This document shows positions 57,502-64,000 of a stretch of 64,000 nucleotides of DNA, piece after piece. Every line of letters starts with the position of its first letter. Position 1 is the first letter of the stretch. The position numbers and the translations under genes are program-made. The stretch spans positions 62,001 through 126,000 of the forward strand of contig DATATV010000060.1 in assembly GCA_036268615.1 (NCBI GenBank). The letters run 5' to 3'. The stretch is from DATATV01 sp036268615. GTDB lineage: Bacteria; Actinomycetota; Actinomycetes; Mycobacteriales; Pseudonocardiaceae. Below the pieces are notes generated by a model. That model did not search any database and was not told the origin of the DNA. It was given only the letters and a program-made list of their open reading frames with translations.

Positions 57502-59587
57502 CACCCGGGCCACCGACGACGATCCGCCACCGCCCGCGCAGTCCCGGTTCGCCAGACTGCTGCGCGGCCGGCCGACCGATCCTCGATGGGTCCGCCCGGC
57601 GCTGTTCGCCCTGCTCGCCGCGACCGCCGTGCTGTATCTGGTCGGACTGGGCACCTCCGGCTGGGCGAACACCTTCTACTCGGCCGCGGTACAGGCCGGA
57701 TCGACCAGCTGGAAGGCGTTCTTCTACGGCTCCAGTGACGCGGCCAACTCGATCACCGTGGACAAGCCGCCCGCCTCGCTGTGGGTGATGGACATCTTCG
57801 CCCGCCTGTTCGGCGTGAACGCGTGGAGCATCCTGGTTCCGCAGGCGCTGGAAGGGGTCGCCTCGGTCGGCCTGCTCTACGCGACCGTGCGCCGCTGGTT
57901 CTCCCCCGGCGCCGCACTGCTGTCCGGCCTGGTACTGGCGATCACCCCGGTCGCGGTGCTGATGTTCCGGTTCAACAACCCGGACGCGTTGCTCGTGCTG
58001 CTGCTGGTCGGCGCGGTCTACGCCACCGTGCGCGCCCTGGAGAGGGCGAGCACCGGCTGGCTGCTGCTGGCCGGCGCCCTGCTCGGTTTCGGCTTCCTGA
58101 CGAAGATGTTGCAGGCCTTCCTGATCCTGCCGGCGCTGGCGATCGTCTACCTGATCCTGGCGCCGACCGGCCTCGGCCGGCGGATCTGGCAACTGCTGCT
58201 GGCCGGAGTGTCCCTGGTGGTCGCCGGCGGCTGGTGGGTGGCGGTGGTCGCGCTCGTGCCGGCCGCCGACCGGCCCTACATCGGTGGCTCGCAGACCAAC
58301 AGCGTGTTGGAACTTGCCTTCGGCTACAACGGTTTCGGCCGGTTGACCGGCAACGAGACCGGCGGCCTCGGCAACACCAACCAGGACGTGGGCTGGGGCC
58401 GGCTGTTCGCCAGTGACATGGGCGGCCAGATCTCCTGGCTGCTGCCGGCCGCACTGTTGTTGCTGGTGGCCGGACTGTGGTTCAGCCGGCGCGGGCCGCG
58501 CACCGACCGCACCCGGGCCGCGCTGCTGCTGTGGGGCGGCTGGCTGGTGATCACCGGCGTGGTGTTCAGCCTGTCCGACGGCATCATCCACCCCTACTAC
58601 ACGGTCGCCCTGGCACCGGCGATCGCCGCGCTGGTCGGCATCGGCGCCGGACTGCTCTGGGAGCAGCGGGCCACCAGCTACCTGGCGACGGTCGTGCTGG
58701 CCGCCACGGTCGTGCTCACCTCGGTCTGGGCGACCGTGCTGCTGGTGCGTACGTCCGACTGGCAGCCGTGGCTGCGCATCGCCATTCCGGTGGTCGGCCT
58801 CGCCACGGCGGCACTGCTGCTGTTGGGCAAACAGTTGCCCGCCTTCGCGATGCGCTCGGCAATGGTGCTCGCGCTGCTCGCCGGCCTGGCCGGACCGGCC
58901 GCGTACGCGGTGGACACCGCGGCGACCGCGCACAACGGCGCGATTCCCTCGGCCGGACCGACCAGCCTGACCGGCTTCGGCGGGTTCGGCGGCGGCCGGG
59001 GTGGCGCGCCGGGCGGCGGCAACGCCGGTGGCGGTTTCGCCGGCGGCGGCTTCCCGGGCGGCGGCGGATTCGGCGACGGCGGCACCAACAACGGTGGCAA
59101 CAACAACACCCGTGGCGGCGGGAACTTCGGCGGTGGAAACCGCAGTGGAAACCGCGGTGGCGGGGGTGGCCTCGGTAGCGGCGGCGGTATCGGCGGCCTG
59201 CTGGACGGCACCACGCCGAGCGCCGCGCTGGTAACCCTGTTGGACACCAACGCGAACGACTACACCTGGGTCGCGGCCGTGGTCGACTCCAATTCCGCGG
59301 CCGGCTACCAGTTGGCCACCGACCACTCGGTGATGCCGATCGGCGGCTTCAACGGCACCGACCCAGCCCCCACACTCGCGCAGTTCGAGGCGGACGTACA
59401 GGCCGGCAAGATCCACTACTTCATCGCCAGCGGTGGCGGTGGTGGGGGCGGCGGCTTCGGCCGGACCGGTGCCACCAGCACCGGCAGTGACGACGCCGCG
59501 CAGATCACCACGTGGGTCAGCCAGCACTACACCTCGGCGACCGTGGGTGGCGTGACCGTCTACGACCTCACCAAGTCGACCGCCTGA
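57482..59587 (+). CDS. GT39/ArnT-like membrane glycosyltransferase, Gly-rich tail (copy 1)
   Basis: A 701-residue membrane protein with about 11-12 helices in the first 470 residues. SITVDKPPASLWVMDIFARL and MFRFNNPDALLVLLL are signatures of the YkcB/ArnT-like group of GT-C enzymes, which use a polyprenyl-phosphate sugar and transfer it outside the membrane. After the last helix comes a long Gly/Asn-rich segment (about residues 495-575) and a conserved small domain (PTLAQFEADVQAGKIHYFI through VYDLTK). The next gene could make the lipid-linked sugar donor. ATG 57482 overlaps the kinase end by 20 bases. Confidence 0.85.
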   Translation: MTALAPDTRATDDDPPPPAQSRFARLLRGRPTDPRWVRPALFALLAATAVLYLVGLGTSGWANTFYSAAVQAGSTSWKAFFYGSSDAANSITVDKPPASLWVMDIFARLFGVNAWSILVPQALEGVASVGLLYATVRRWFSPGAALLSGLVLAITPVAVLMFRFNNPDALLVLLLVGAVYATVRALERASTGWLLLAGALLGFGFLTKMLQAFLILPALAIVYLILAPTGLGRRIWQLLLAGVSLVVAGGWWVAVVALVPAADRPYIGGSQTNSVLELAFGYNGFGRLTGNETGGLGNTNQDVGWGRLFASDMGGQISWLLPAALLLLVAGLWFSRRGPRTDRTRAALLLWGGWLVITGVVFSLSDGIIHPYYTVALAPAIAALVGIGAGLLWEQRATSYLATVVLAATVVLTSVWATVLLVRTSDWQPWLRIAIPVVGLATAALLLLGKQLPAFAMRSAMVLALLAGLAGPAAYAVDTAATAHNGAIPSAGPTSLTGFGGFGGGRGGAPGGGNAGGGFAGGGFPGGGGFGDGGTNNGGNNNTRGGGNFGGGNRSGNRGGGGGLGSGGGIGGLLDGTTPSAALVTLLDTNANDYTWVAAVVDSNSAAGYQLATDHSVMPIGGFNGTDPAPTLAQFEADVQAGKIHYFIASGGGGGGGGFGRTGATSTGSDDAAQITTWVSQHYTSATVGGVTVYDLTKSTA

Positions 59588-59623
59588 GCGTTGACCACGA
59601 CACTGGCGAACACCCTGAAATCA

Positions 59624-59664
59624 GCACGCGGCGCCATCAGAGCACTTCTGGTGGCGCCGCGTGC
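59624..59664 (+). terminator. Strong hairpin after the first GT39 gene
   Basis: GCACGCGGCGCCA (59624-59636) pairs perfectly with TGGCGCCGCGTGC (59652-59664), and CAGA/TCTG extend the stem inward with one mismatch, around a 5-base loop. It lies 36 bases after the GT39 stop and just before the CACAG boxes of the next gene, so the GT2-GtrA gene probably has its own promoter. Confidence 0.75.
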
Positions 59665-59686
59665 CGTCGGTCACAGGATGATCCTT

Positions 59687-59724
59687 CACAGGCGTGCCAC
59701 AGGAACGGCACACAGCCGGCATAG
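59687..59724 (+). promoter_or_regulatory. Phased CACAG boxes upstream of the GT2-GtrA gene
   Basis: CACAG at 59687-59691 and 59698-59702, CACAC at 59709-59713 and CATAG at 59720-59724, each 11 bases after the last; one further CACAG lies out of phase at 59672. AAGGTT (59736-59741), a weak -10-like hexamer, comes 11 bases after the last box and 5 bases before ATG 59747. Confidence 0.65.
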
Positions 59725-59746
59725 CGAGCGGCGACAAGGTTCACTC

Positions 59747-61003
59747 ATGACCCTCACACTGCCTTCCGACCGGGCCGCCACACCCAAGGAGAGCGCGAAC
59801 CCGGTGGACACCAACCGGTTCTCGCCGGTGCTGGACGTGGTGATCCCGGTCTACAACGAGGAGCGCGACCTCGAACCGTGCGTGCGGCGGCTGCACGCAC
59901 ACCTGGCGGCGCACTTCCCGTTTCCCTTTCGCATCACCGTCGCCGACAACGCCAGCGTGGACGGCACCTTCGCGGTCGCCACCGCGCTGGCCGAGGAGCT
60001 GGCCGAGGTCAGCGCGGTGCACCTGCCGCAGAAGGGGCGCGGCCGGGCGCTGCGGGCAGTGTGGTCCGCGTCCGACGCGCCGGTGCTCGCCTACATGGAC
60101 GTCGACCTGTCCACCGATCTGGCCGCACTGCTGCCCCTGGTCGCGCCGCTGCTGTCCGGACACTCGGACCTGGCCATCGGCAGCCGGCTGGCGCGCGGCT
60201 CCCGGGTGATCCGCGGCCCGAGGCGGGAGCTCATTTCCCGCTGTTACAACCTGATCCTGCGCAGCACACTCGCCGCCCGGTTCTCCGACGCCCAGTGCGG
60301 GTTCAAGGCGATCCGGGCCGACGTGGCCCGCAGCCTGCTGCCGCTGGTCGAGGACACCGGCTGGTTCTTCGACACCGAACTGCTGGTCATCGCCGAACGC
60401 AGCGGGCTGCGCATCCACGAGGTGCCGGTGGACTGGGTGGACGACCCGGACAGCACCGTGCACATCATGTCCACCGCGGTCGCCGACCTGAAGGGGGTCC
60501 TCCGGCTGCTGCGCGCGTTCGCCGGCGGCACCCTGCCGATCAGCGAGCTGCGCCGGCAACTGGGCCGGGCACCGCTGGAACCGGTCACCCCCGGCGTGCC
60601 GACCGGGCTGACCCGGCAGCTTGTCCGGTTCGCCGCCATCGGTGTGGCCAGCACGCTGGCCTACCTGCTGCTGTTCGTGCTGCTGCGCGGCCTCGGCGCG
60701 CAGTGGGCCAACCTGCTCGCGCTGCTGATCACCGCGATCGCCAACACCGCGGCCAACCGCCGGTTCACCTTCGGCGTGCGCGGTCGCACCGGCACCGGCC
60801 GCGACCAGTTCCAGGGCCTGCTCGTGTTCGGCCTCGGCCTCGCCCTGACCAGCGGGTCACTCGCCCTGCTCAACGCCCTGACCACGCCGGCCCGCGCGCT
60901 CGAACTGCTCGTCCTGGTGGCGGCGAACCTCGCCGCCACCGTGCTCCGGTTCGTGCTGCTGCGTGGCTGGGTGTTCCACCCGCGCCGCCAGCAGCAGCAC
61001 TGA
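59747..61003 (+). CDS. GT2 polyprenyl-phosphate glycosyltransferase fused to GtrA flippase-like domain
   Basis: A 418-residue fusion. Residues 25-265 are a GT2 domain: VLDVVIPVYNEERDLEPCV, the donor-site YMDVDLSTD with its DxD, SRCYNLILR, DAQCGFKAIRAD and WFFDTELLVIAER, like dolichyl- or bactoprenyl-phosphate sugar synthases. Residues 290-410 are a GtrA domain of four helices with NTAANRRFTFG. The first half loads a sugar onto undecaprenyl phosphate at the inner face and the second half probably aids its flipping. The flanking GT39 paralogues are the natural users of this donor outside the membrane. Confidence 0.9.
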   Translation: MTLTLPSDRAATPKESANPVDTNRFSPVLDVVIPVYNEERDLEPCVRRLHAHLAAHFPFPFRITVADNASVDGTFAVATALAEELAEVSAVHLPQKGRGRALRAVWSASDAPVLAYMDVDLSTDLAALLPLVAPLLSGHSDLAIGSRLARGSRVIRGPRRELISRCYNLILRSTLAARFSDAQCGFKAIRADVARSLLPLVEDTGWFFDTELLVIAERSGLRIHEVPVDWVDDPDSTVHIMSTAVADLKGVLRLLRAFAGGTLPISELRRQLGRAPLEPVTPGVPTGLTRQLVRFAAIGVASTLAYLLLFVLLRGLGAQWANLLALLITAIANTAANRRFTFGVRGRTGTGRDQFQGLLVFGLGLALTSGSLALLNALTTPARALELLVLVAANLAATVLRFVLLRGWVFHPRRQQQH

Positions 61004-61041
61004 TCCCCCTGACCGACCGATCCAGTTCGGAGACCTGATCG

Positions 61042-62991
61042 ATGACCAGCACCCTGCACTCCCCGACCGCCCAGGCCGACCGGCCCGCGCCGGTCGCCGG
61101 CGACGGCGCGCGCACCGGCTTCCGCCGGCTGCTGCTCGGACCGCCCGGCCGGCCCGGCTGGGTCCGGCCCGGACTGCTGATCCTGCTGATCGGCACGGCC
61201 GTGCTCTACCTGTGGAACCTCAGTGCCTCCGGTGACGCGAACAGCTTCTACGCGGCCGCGGTGGAGGCCGGCACGGAGAATTGGAAGGCGCTGCTGTTCG
61301 GTTCGCTGGACTCCGGCAACTCGATCACCGTGGACAAGCCGCCGGCCGCGCTGTGGGTGATGGCGTTGTCCGGCCGGATCTTCGGCTTCAACTCGTGGAG
61401 CCTGCTGGCGCCGCAGGCGCTGGAGGGCGTCGCCGCGGTCGGCCTGCTCTACGCCGCGGTGAAGCGCTGGTCGGGCCCGGCGGCCGGGCTGGCCGCAGGC
61501 GCGATGCTCGCGCTGACGCCGGTGGCGGCGTTGATGTTCCGGTTCGACAATCCGGACGCGCTGCTGGTGTTGCTGCTCGTCGTCGCCGCGTACTGCACAG
61601 TTCGCGCGGCGGAGAAGGCGAGCCCGGCGTGGCTGGCGCTGGCCGGCGTCGCGATGGGCTTCGGCTTCCTCACCAAGCTGTTGCAGGCGTTCACCGTGCT
61701 GCCCGCGCTGGCCCTGGTGTACCTGGTGGTCGCGCCTACCGGGCTGGGCAAACGGATACTGCACCTGTTGCTCAGCGGGCTCGCGGTGGTCGTGTCGGCC
61801 GGCTGGTTCGTCACGCTGGTCGAGCTGTGGCCGGCGTCCTCGCGCCCCTACATCGGCGGCTCGACGAACAACAGCCTGTTGGAACTTGCCTTGGGCTACA
61901 ACGGTTTCGGCCGCATCTTCGGTGGCGCCGGCAACGGCGGCGGGGGTGGCGGCGGTGCCGGTGGCGGCAACACGAGCTTCGGCGGGTCCACCGGGCTGTT
62001 CCGGATGTTCGGCAGCAGCTTCGGCACCGAGATCTCCTGGCTGCTGCCGGCCGCCCTGATCGGACTGGTCGGCGGGCTGTGGTTCACCCGCTGGGCACCG
62101 CGCACCGACCGGACCCGGGCCGCCTTGCTGCTGTGGGGCGGTTGGCTGGTGGTCACCGCGCTGGTGTTCAGTTACATGCAGGGCACCATCCACCCGTACT
62201 ACTCGATCGCACTGGCCCCGCCGATCGCCGCACTGGTCGCCATCTCGGTCCGCGAACTGTGGCGCGGCCGGGACAATCCGGCCGCCCGGTACGTGCTCGC
62301 GTTGATGGTCGCGGTCACCGGGGTGTGGGACTACATTCTGCTCGACCGCACGTCCTCGTGGCTGCCCGCGCTGCGCTGGGTGGTGCTGGTAGCCGCGGTG
62401 CTGGTGGCCACCGCCCTGGTGGTCGGGCTGCACGAGTTCCGAAGGTTCACCACGGCGCTGATCACGGCGGTCATGTTCACCGGCGTGCTCTCCACCGCCG
62501 CCTACGCGGTGGACACCGCGGCCGGCCCGCACACCGGCTCGATCCCGACGTCCGGACCGAGTTCGGCCGGCGGTTTCGGTGCTGGCGGCGGCTTCGGTGG
62601 CGGCTTCGGCGGCGGCGGTCAGAGCGGTACGCCGGGCGGCGGGTCCGGTAGCAGCAACGCCCTGGACACGCTGCTGGAGTCGACCACGACCACCTGGGCC
62701 GCCGCGGTCAGCGGGGACCAGTCCGCCGCGGACCTGGAACTGAGCACCGGCAAGGCGGTGATGGGCATCGGCGGCTTCACCGGCAGCGATCCGTCACCCA
62801 CCCTGGCCCAGTTCGAGGCCGACGTGCAGGCCGGCAGGATTCACTACTTCATCTCCGGCGGCGGCATGGGCGGCGGCTTCGGCGGTGGCGGTTCCGGTGT
62901 GGCCAGCCAGATCAGCAGTTGGGTCGAGGCGCACTACAGCTCGACCACGGTGGGCGGCCAGACCGTCTACGATCTGACCAAGGCGAAGTAG
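61042..62991 (+). CDS. GT39/ArnT-like membrane glycosyltransferase, Gly-rich tail (copy 2)
   Basis: A 649-residue paralogue of the protein at 57482-59587, with the same signatures (SITVDKPPAALWVM, MFRFDNPDALLVLLLV, PYIGGSTNNSLLELALGYN) and about 11 helices. It has a Gly-rich insertion in an outside loop (about residues 293-315) and a shorter Gly-rich tail (about 510-540), followed by the same small C-terminal domain. It lies 38 bases after the GT2-GtrA gene without a CACAG site of its own, so it is probably cotranscribed with it. The two paralogues may transfer the same sugar to different acceptors. Confidence 0.85.
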   Translation: MTSTLHSPTAQADRPAPVAGDGARTGFRRLLLGPPGRPGWVRPGLLILLIGTAVLYLWNLSASGDANSFYAAAVEAGTENWKALLFGSLDSGNSITVDKPPAALWVMALSGRIFGFNSWSLLAPQALEGVAAVGLLYAAVKRWSGPAAGLAAGAMLALTPVAALMFRFDNPDALLVLLLVVAAYCTVRAAEKASPAWLALAGVAMGFGFLTKLLQAFTVLPALALVYLVVAPTGLGKRILHLLLSGLAVVVSAGWFVTLVELWPASSRPYIGGSTNNSLLELALGYNGFGRIFGGAGNGGGGGGGAGGGNTSFGGSTGLFRMFGSSFGTEISWLLPAALIGLVGGLWFTRWAPRTDRTRAALLLWGGWLVVTALVFSYMQGTIHPYYSIALAPPIAALVAISVRELWRGRDNPAARYVLALMVAVTGVWDYILLDRTSSWLPALRWVVLVAAVLVATALVVGLHEFRRFTTALITAVMFTGVLSTAAYAVDTAAGPHTGSIPTSGPSSAGGFGAGGGFGGGFGGGGQSGTPGGGSGSSNALDTLLESTTTTWAAAVSGDQSAADLELSTGKAVMGIGGFTGSDPSPTLAQFEADVQAGRIHYFISGGGMGGGFGGGGSGVASQISSWVEAHYSSTTVGGQTVYDLTKAK

Positions 62992-62996
62992 CCGGT

Positions 62997-63041
62997 ACCG
63001 GATCGGTCCGCTCACGACTGTCGCGAGTGGACCGATCCGGT
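62997..63041. terminator. Bidirectional terminator between GT39 copy 2 and luxR
   Basis: ACCGGATCGGTCC (62997-63009) and GGACCGATCCGGT (63029-63041) are perfect 13-base arms, and CTC/GAG extend the stem inside. The hairpin fills the 55-base gap between two convergent genes. Confidence 0.85.
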
Positions 63042-63046
63042 GCGGA

Positions 63047-64000
63047 TCAGCGCGGTCGGCCGGTGAGCTCGCGGAGTTGTTCGAGCAGATCGTTGCGGCT
63101 GGCCGCGCCAAGTTTGTTGCGCATCCGGGCCATGTGGTGCTCGACCGTCTTGGCCGAGATGAACAGTCGGTCGCCGACCTGCTTGTAGGTCAGGCCACCG
63201 AGCACCAGATCAGCGACCTCACGTTCCCGATCGGACAGTGAGCCGGCCGCCGGCGGCTCGGCGTTGGCCGCCGCCGGTCCGGGATTGGCCGCGGGCCGGC
63301 GATCCGGCTGCTGCTCGGACCGGGTCGGCCGGCCCTGCAACGCCCGGGCACAGTTGAGCAGGCCGACCATGGCCTTGCGGTCGGACGTGCGGATCGCCGC
63401 CTGGCCGGCCAGGCGGGCGCCGTCCCACCACAACCCGACGGCGTGCAGCGCGCGGGCCGACTCCTCGACCGTGTCCGGGTCGACCCGGCCGGCCATCACC
63501 GCGAGCCAGCACTCGGCGGCTGCGGCCAGCACCGCCTGGTAGTGCCCGTGTCCGGCGTTGGCAGCCAGCGCGGCGGCGTGCCGCTCGGCGGCCGGATGCT
63601 GCTCGGCGATGATGGCGGCGTGCAGCGCGCTCCAGTGCAGTGGGGACGACCACAGCGGCGGATCACCCAACCGGGACAACAACGCGTGTGCCTCGTCCAG
63701 GTGCGGCGCGAGCCGGGCCTGGTCGCGCAGCCGGGCGGCGGCCGCGGTGAACTCGCCCAGGGGCAGGAAGACGAACAGGTCGACCGGGTGCCGCAGCACG
63801 GCTTCGCCGACCTGCGTCCAGATCCGGCGCAGCCCGGCCACGTCACTGGTGCGCCGGGCGATACCTACCTCCAGCGCGACCGCGAACAGCCAGTCCCGAG
63901 GTTCCAGCGGGCGGCCACCCCGGGTCGAGGCGAGCAGCCCCTCCCTTGCGGCCGTGGTGTTTCCGCGCATCATCGCGATCCACGCGCGCAGCAGCCGGTG
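63047..64000 (-). CDS. LuxR family transcriptional regulator, C-terminal part
   Basis: The frame is open to the window edge, so the N-terminus lies outside; 317 residues are visible. The C-terminal helix-turn-helix is clear: SDREREVADLVLGGLTYKQV, FISAKTVEHHMARMRNKLG. The 230 residues before it are helical and Ala/Arg-rich with repeats of TPR-like character, as in large LuxR (LAL- or MalT-like) regulators, and a Pro/Ala-rich linker (about 65-80 residues before the HTH) joins the two. An upstream ATPase domain cannot be judged. It converges on the glycosyltransferase operon; no target is evident. Confidence 0.85.
   Translation of the reverse strand, partial: HRLLRAWIAMMRGNTTAAREGLLASTRGGRPLEPRDWLFAVALEVGIARRTSDVAGLRRIWTQVGEAVLRHPVDLFVFLPLGEFTAAAARLRDQARLAPHLDEAHALLSRLGDPPLWSSPLHWSALHAAIIAEQHPAAERHAAALAANAGHGHYQAVLAAAAECWLAVMAGRVDPDTVEESARALHAVGLWWDGARLAGQAAIRTSDRKAMVGLLNCARALQGRPTRSEQQPDRRPAANPGPAAANAEPPAAGSLSDREREVADLVLGGLTYKQVGDRLFISAKTVEHHMARMRNKLGAASRNDLLEQLRELTGRPR

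Noticed and set aside
1..64000. Search for tRNA or rRNA genes, CRISPR arrays, transposases, prophage genes and toxin-antitoxin pairs
   Set aside because: None could be supported by eye; short or diverged examples cannot be excluded without a covariance-model or profile search.

Overview
The window is high-GC DNA with strong third-position G/C bias, frequent GTG (and one TTG) starts, many ATGA/GTGA stop-start overlaps and several apparently leaderless promoters. Together with a SigK/RskA locus, ROK and LacI sugar regulators, a CsxA-like exo-glucosaminidase and Gly-rich surface proteins, this points to a filamentous or mycolate-related actinobacterium, most likely Pseudonocardiales. The genus cannot be fixed from the sequence. 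I see no tRNA, rRNA, CRISPR array, transposase or phage gene.

Layout. 0-2.1 kb: end of an ABC exporter permease and a secreted alpha/beta hydrolase. 2.1-6.7 kb: MarR regulator, a tryptophan catabolic operon (ketopantoate-reductase-like protein, tryptophan 2,3-dioxygenase, kynureninase-like enzyme) with a divergent TetR gene, and a 40-residue membrane protein. 6.8-12.2 kb: a compact nucleotide-sugar cluster (two C-methyltransferase-family proteins, nucleotidyltransferase, PIG-L deacetylase, epimerase, RmlC-like protein) without a glycosyltransferase. 12.3-19.9 kb: a 58-residue protein, NagZ-like GH3, ROK kinase, CsxA-like GH2, DUF4239 membrane protein and a Pro-rich surface protein. 20-26.6 kb: two ROK repressors, xylAB and an SGNH hydrolase. 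26.7-32.2 kb: HrpA helicase, EamA transporter, and a DHFR-like gene bracketed by related repeats. 32.3-41.8 kb: a LacI-controlled sugar region (binding protein, two permeases, GH31, secreted GH3-CBM6). 41.8-43.8 kb: a methyltransferase and a zinc-type CDF exporter with a palindromic operator.

44-51 kb: a SigK/RskA locus with lipid-modifying genes (FAD oxidoreductase, DUF1365, UfaA1-like methyltransferase, DUF1295 and an extra CFA synthase). SigK-type promoters can be read in front of sigK and of the extra CFA gene. 51-63 kb: an OmpR/PhoP-family two-component system lies between a membrane electron-transfer operon (ferredoxin, NuoF-like flavoprotein, ferric-reductase-like cytochrome, ApbE flavin transferase, two secreted proteins) and a bactoprenol-linked glycosylation operon (two GT39 paralogues around a GT2-GtrA fusion). 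Four promoters here carry CACAG boxes with an exact 11-bp period, which ties these genes into one probable regulon. This is the most interesting system in the window. The window ends inside a LuxR-type regulator.

All functions are read by eye from protein motifs and gene context; no database search was run.
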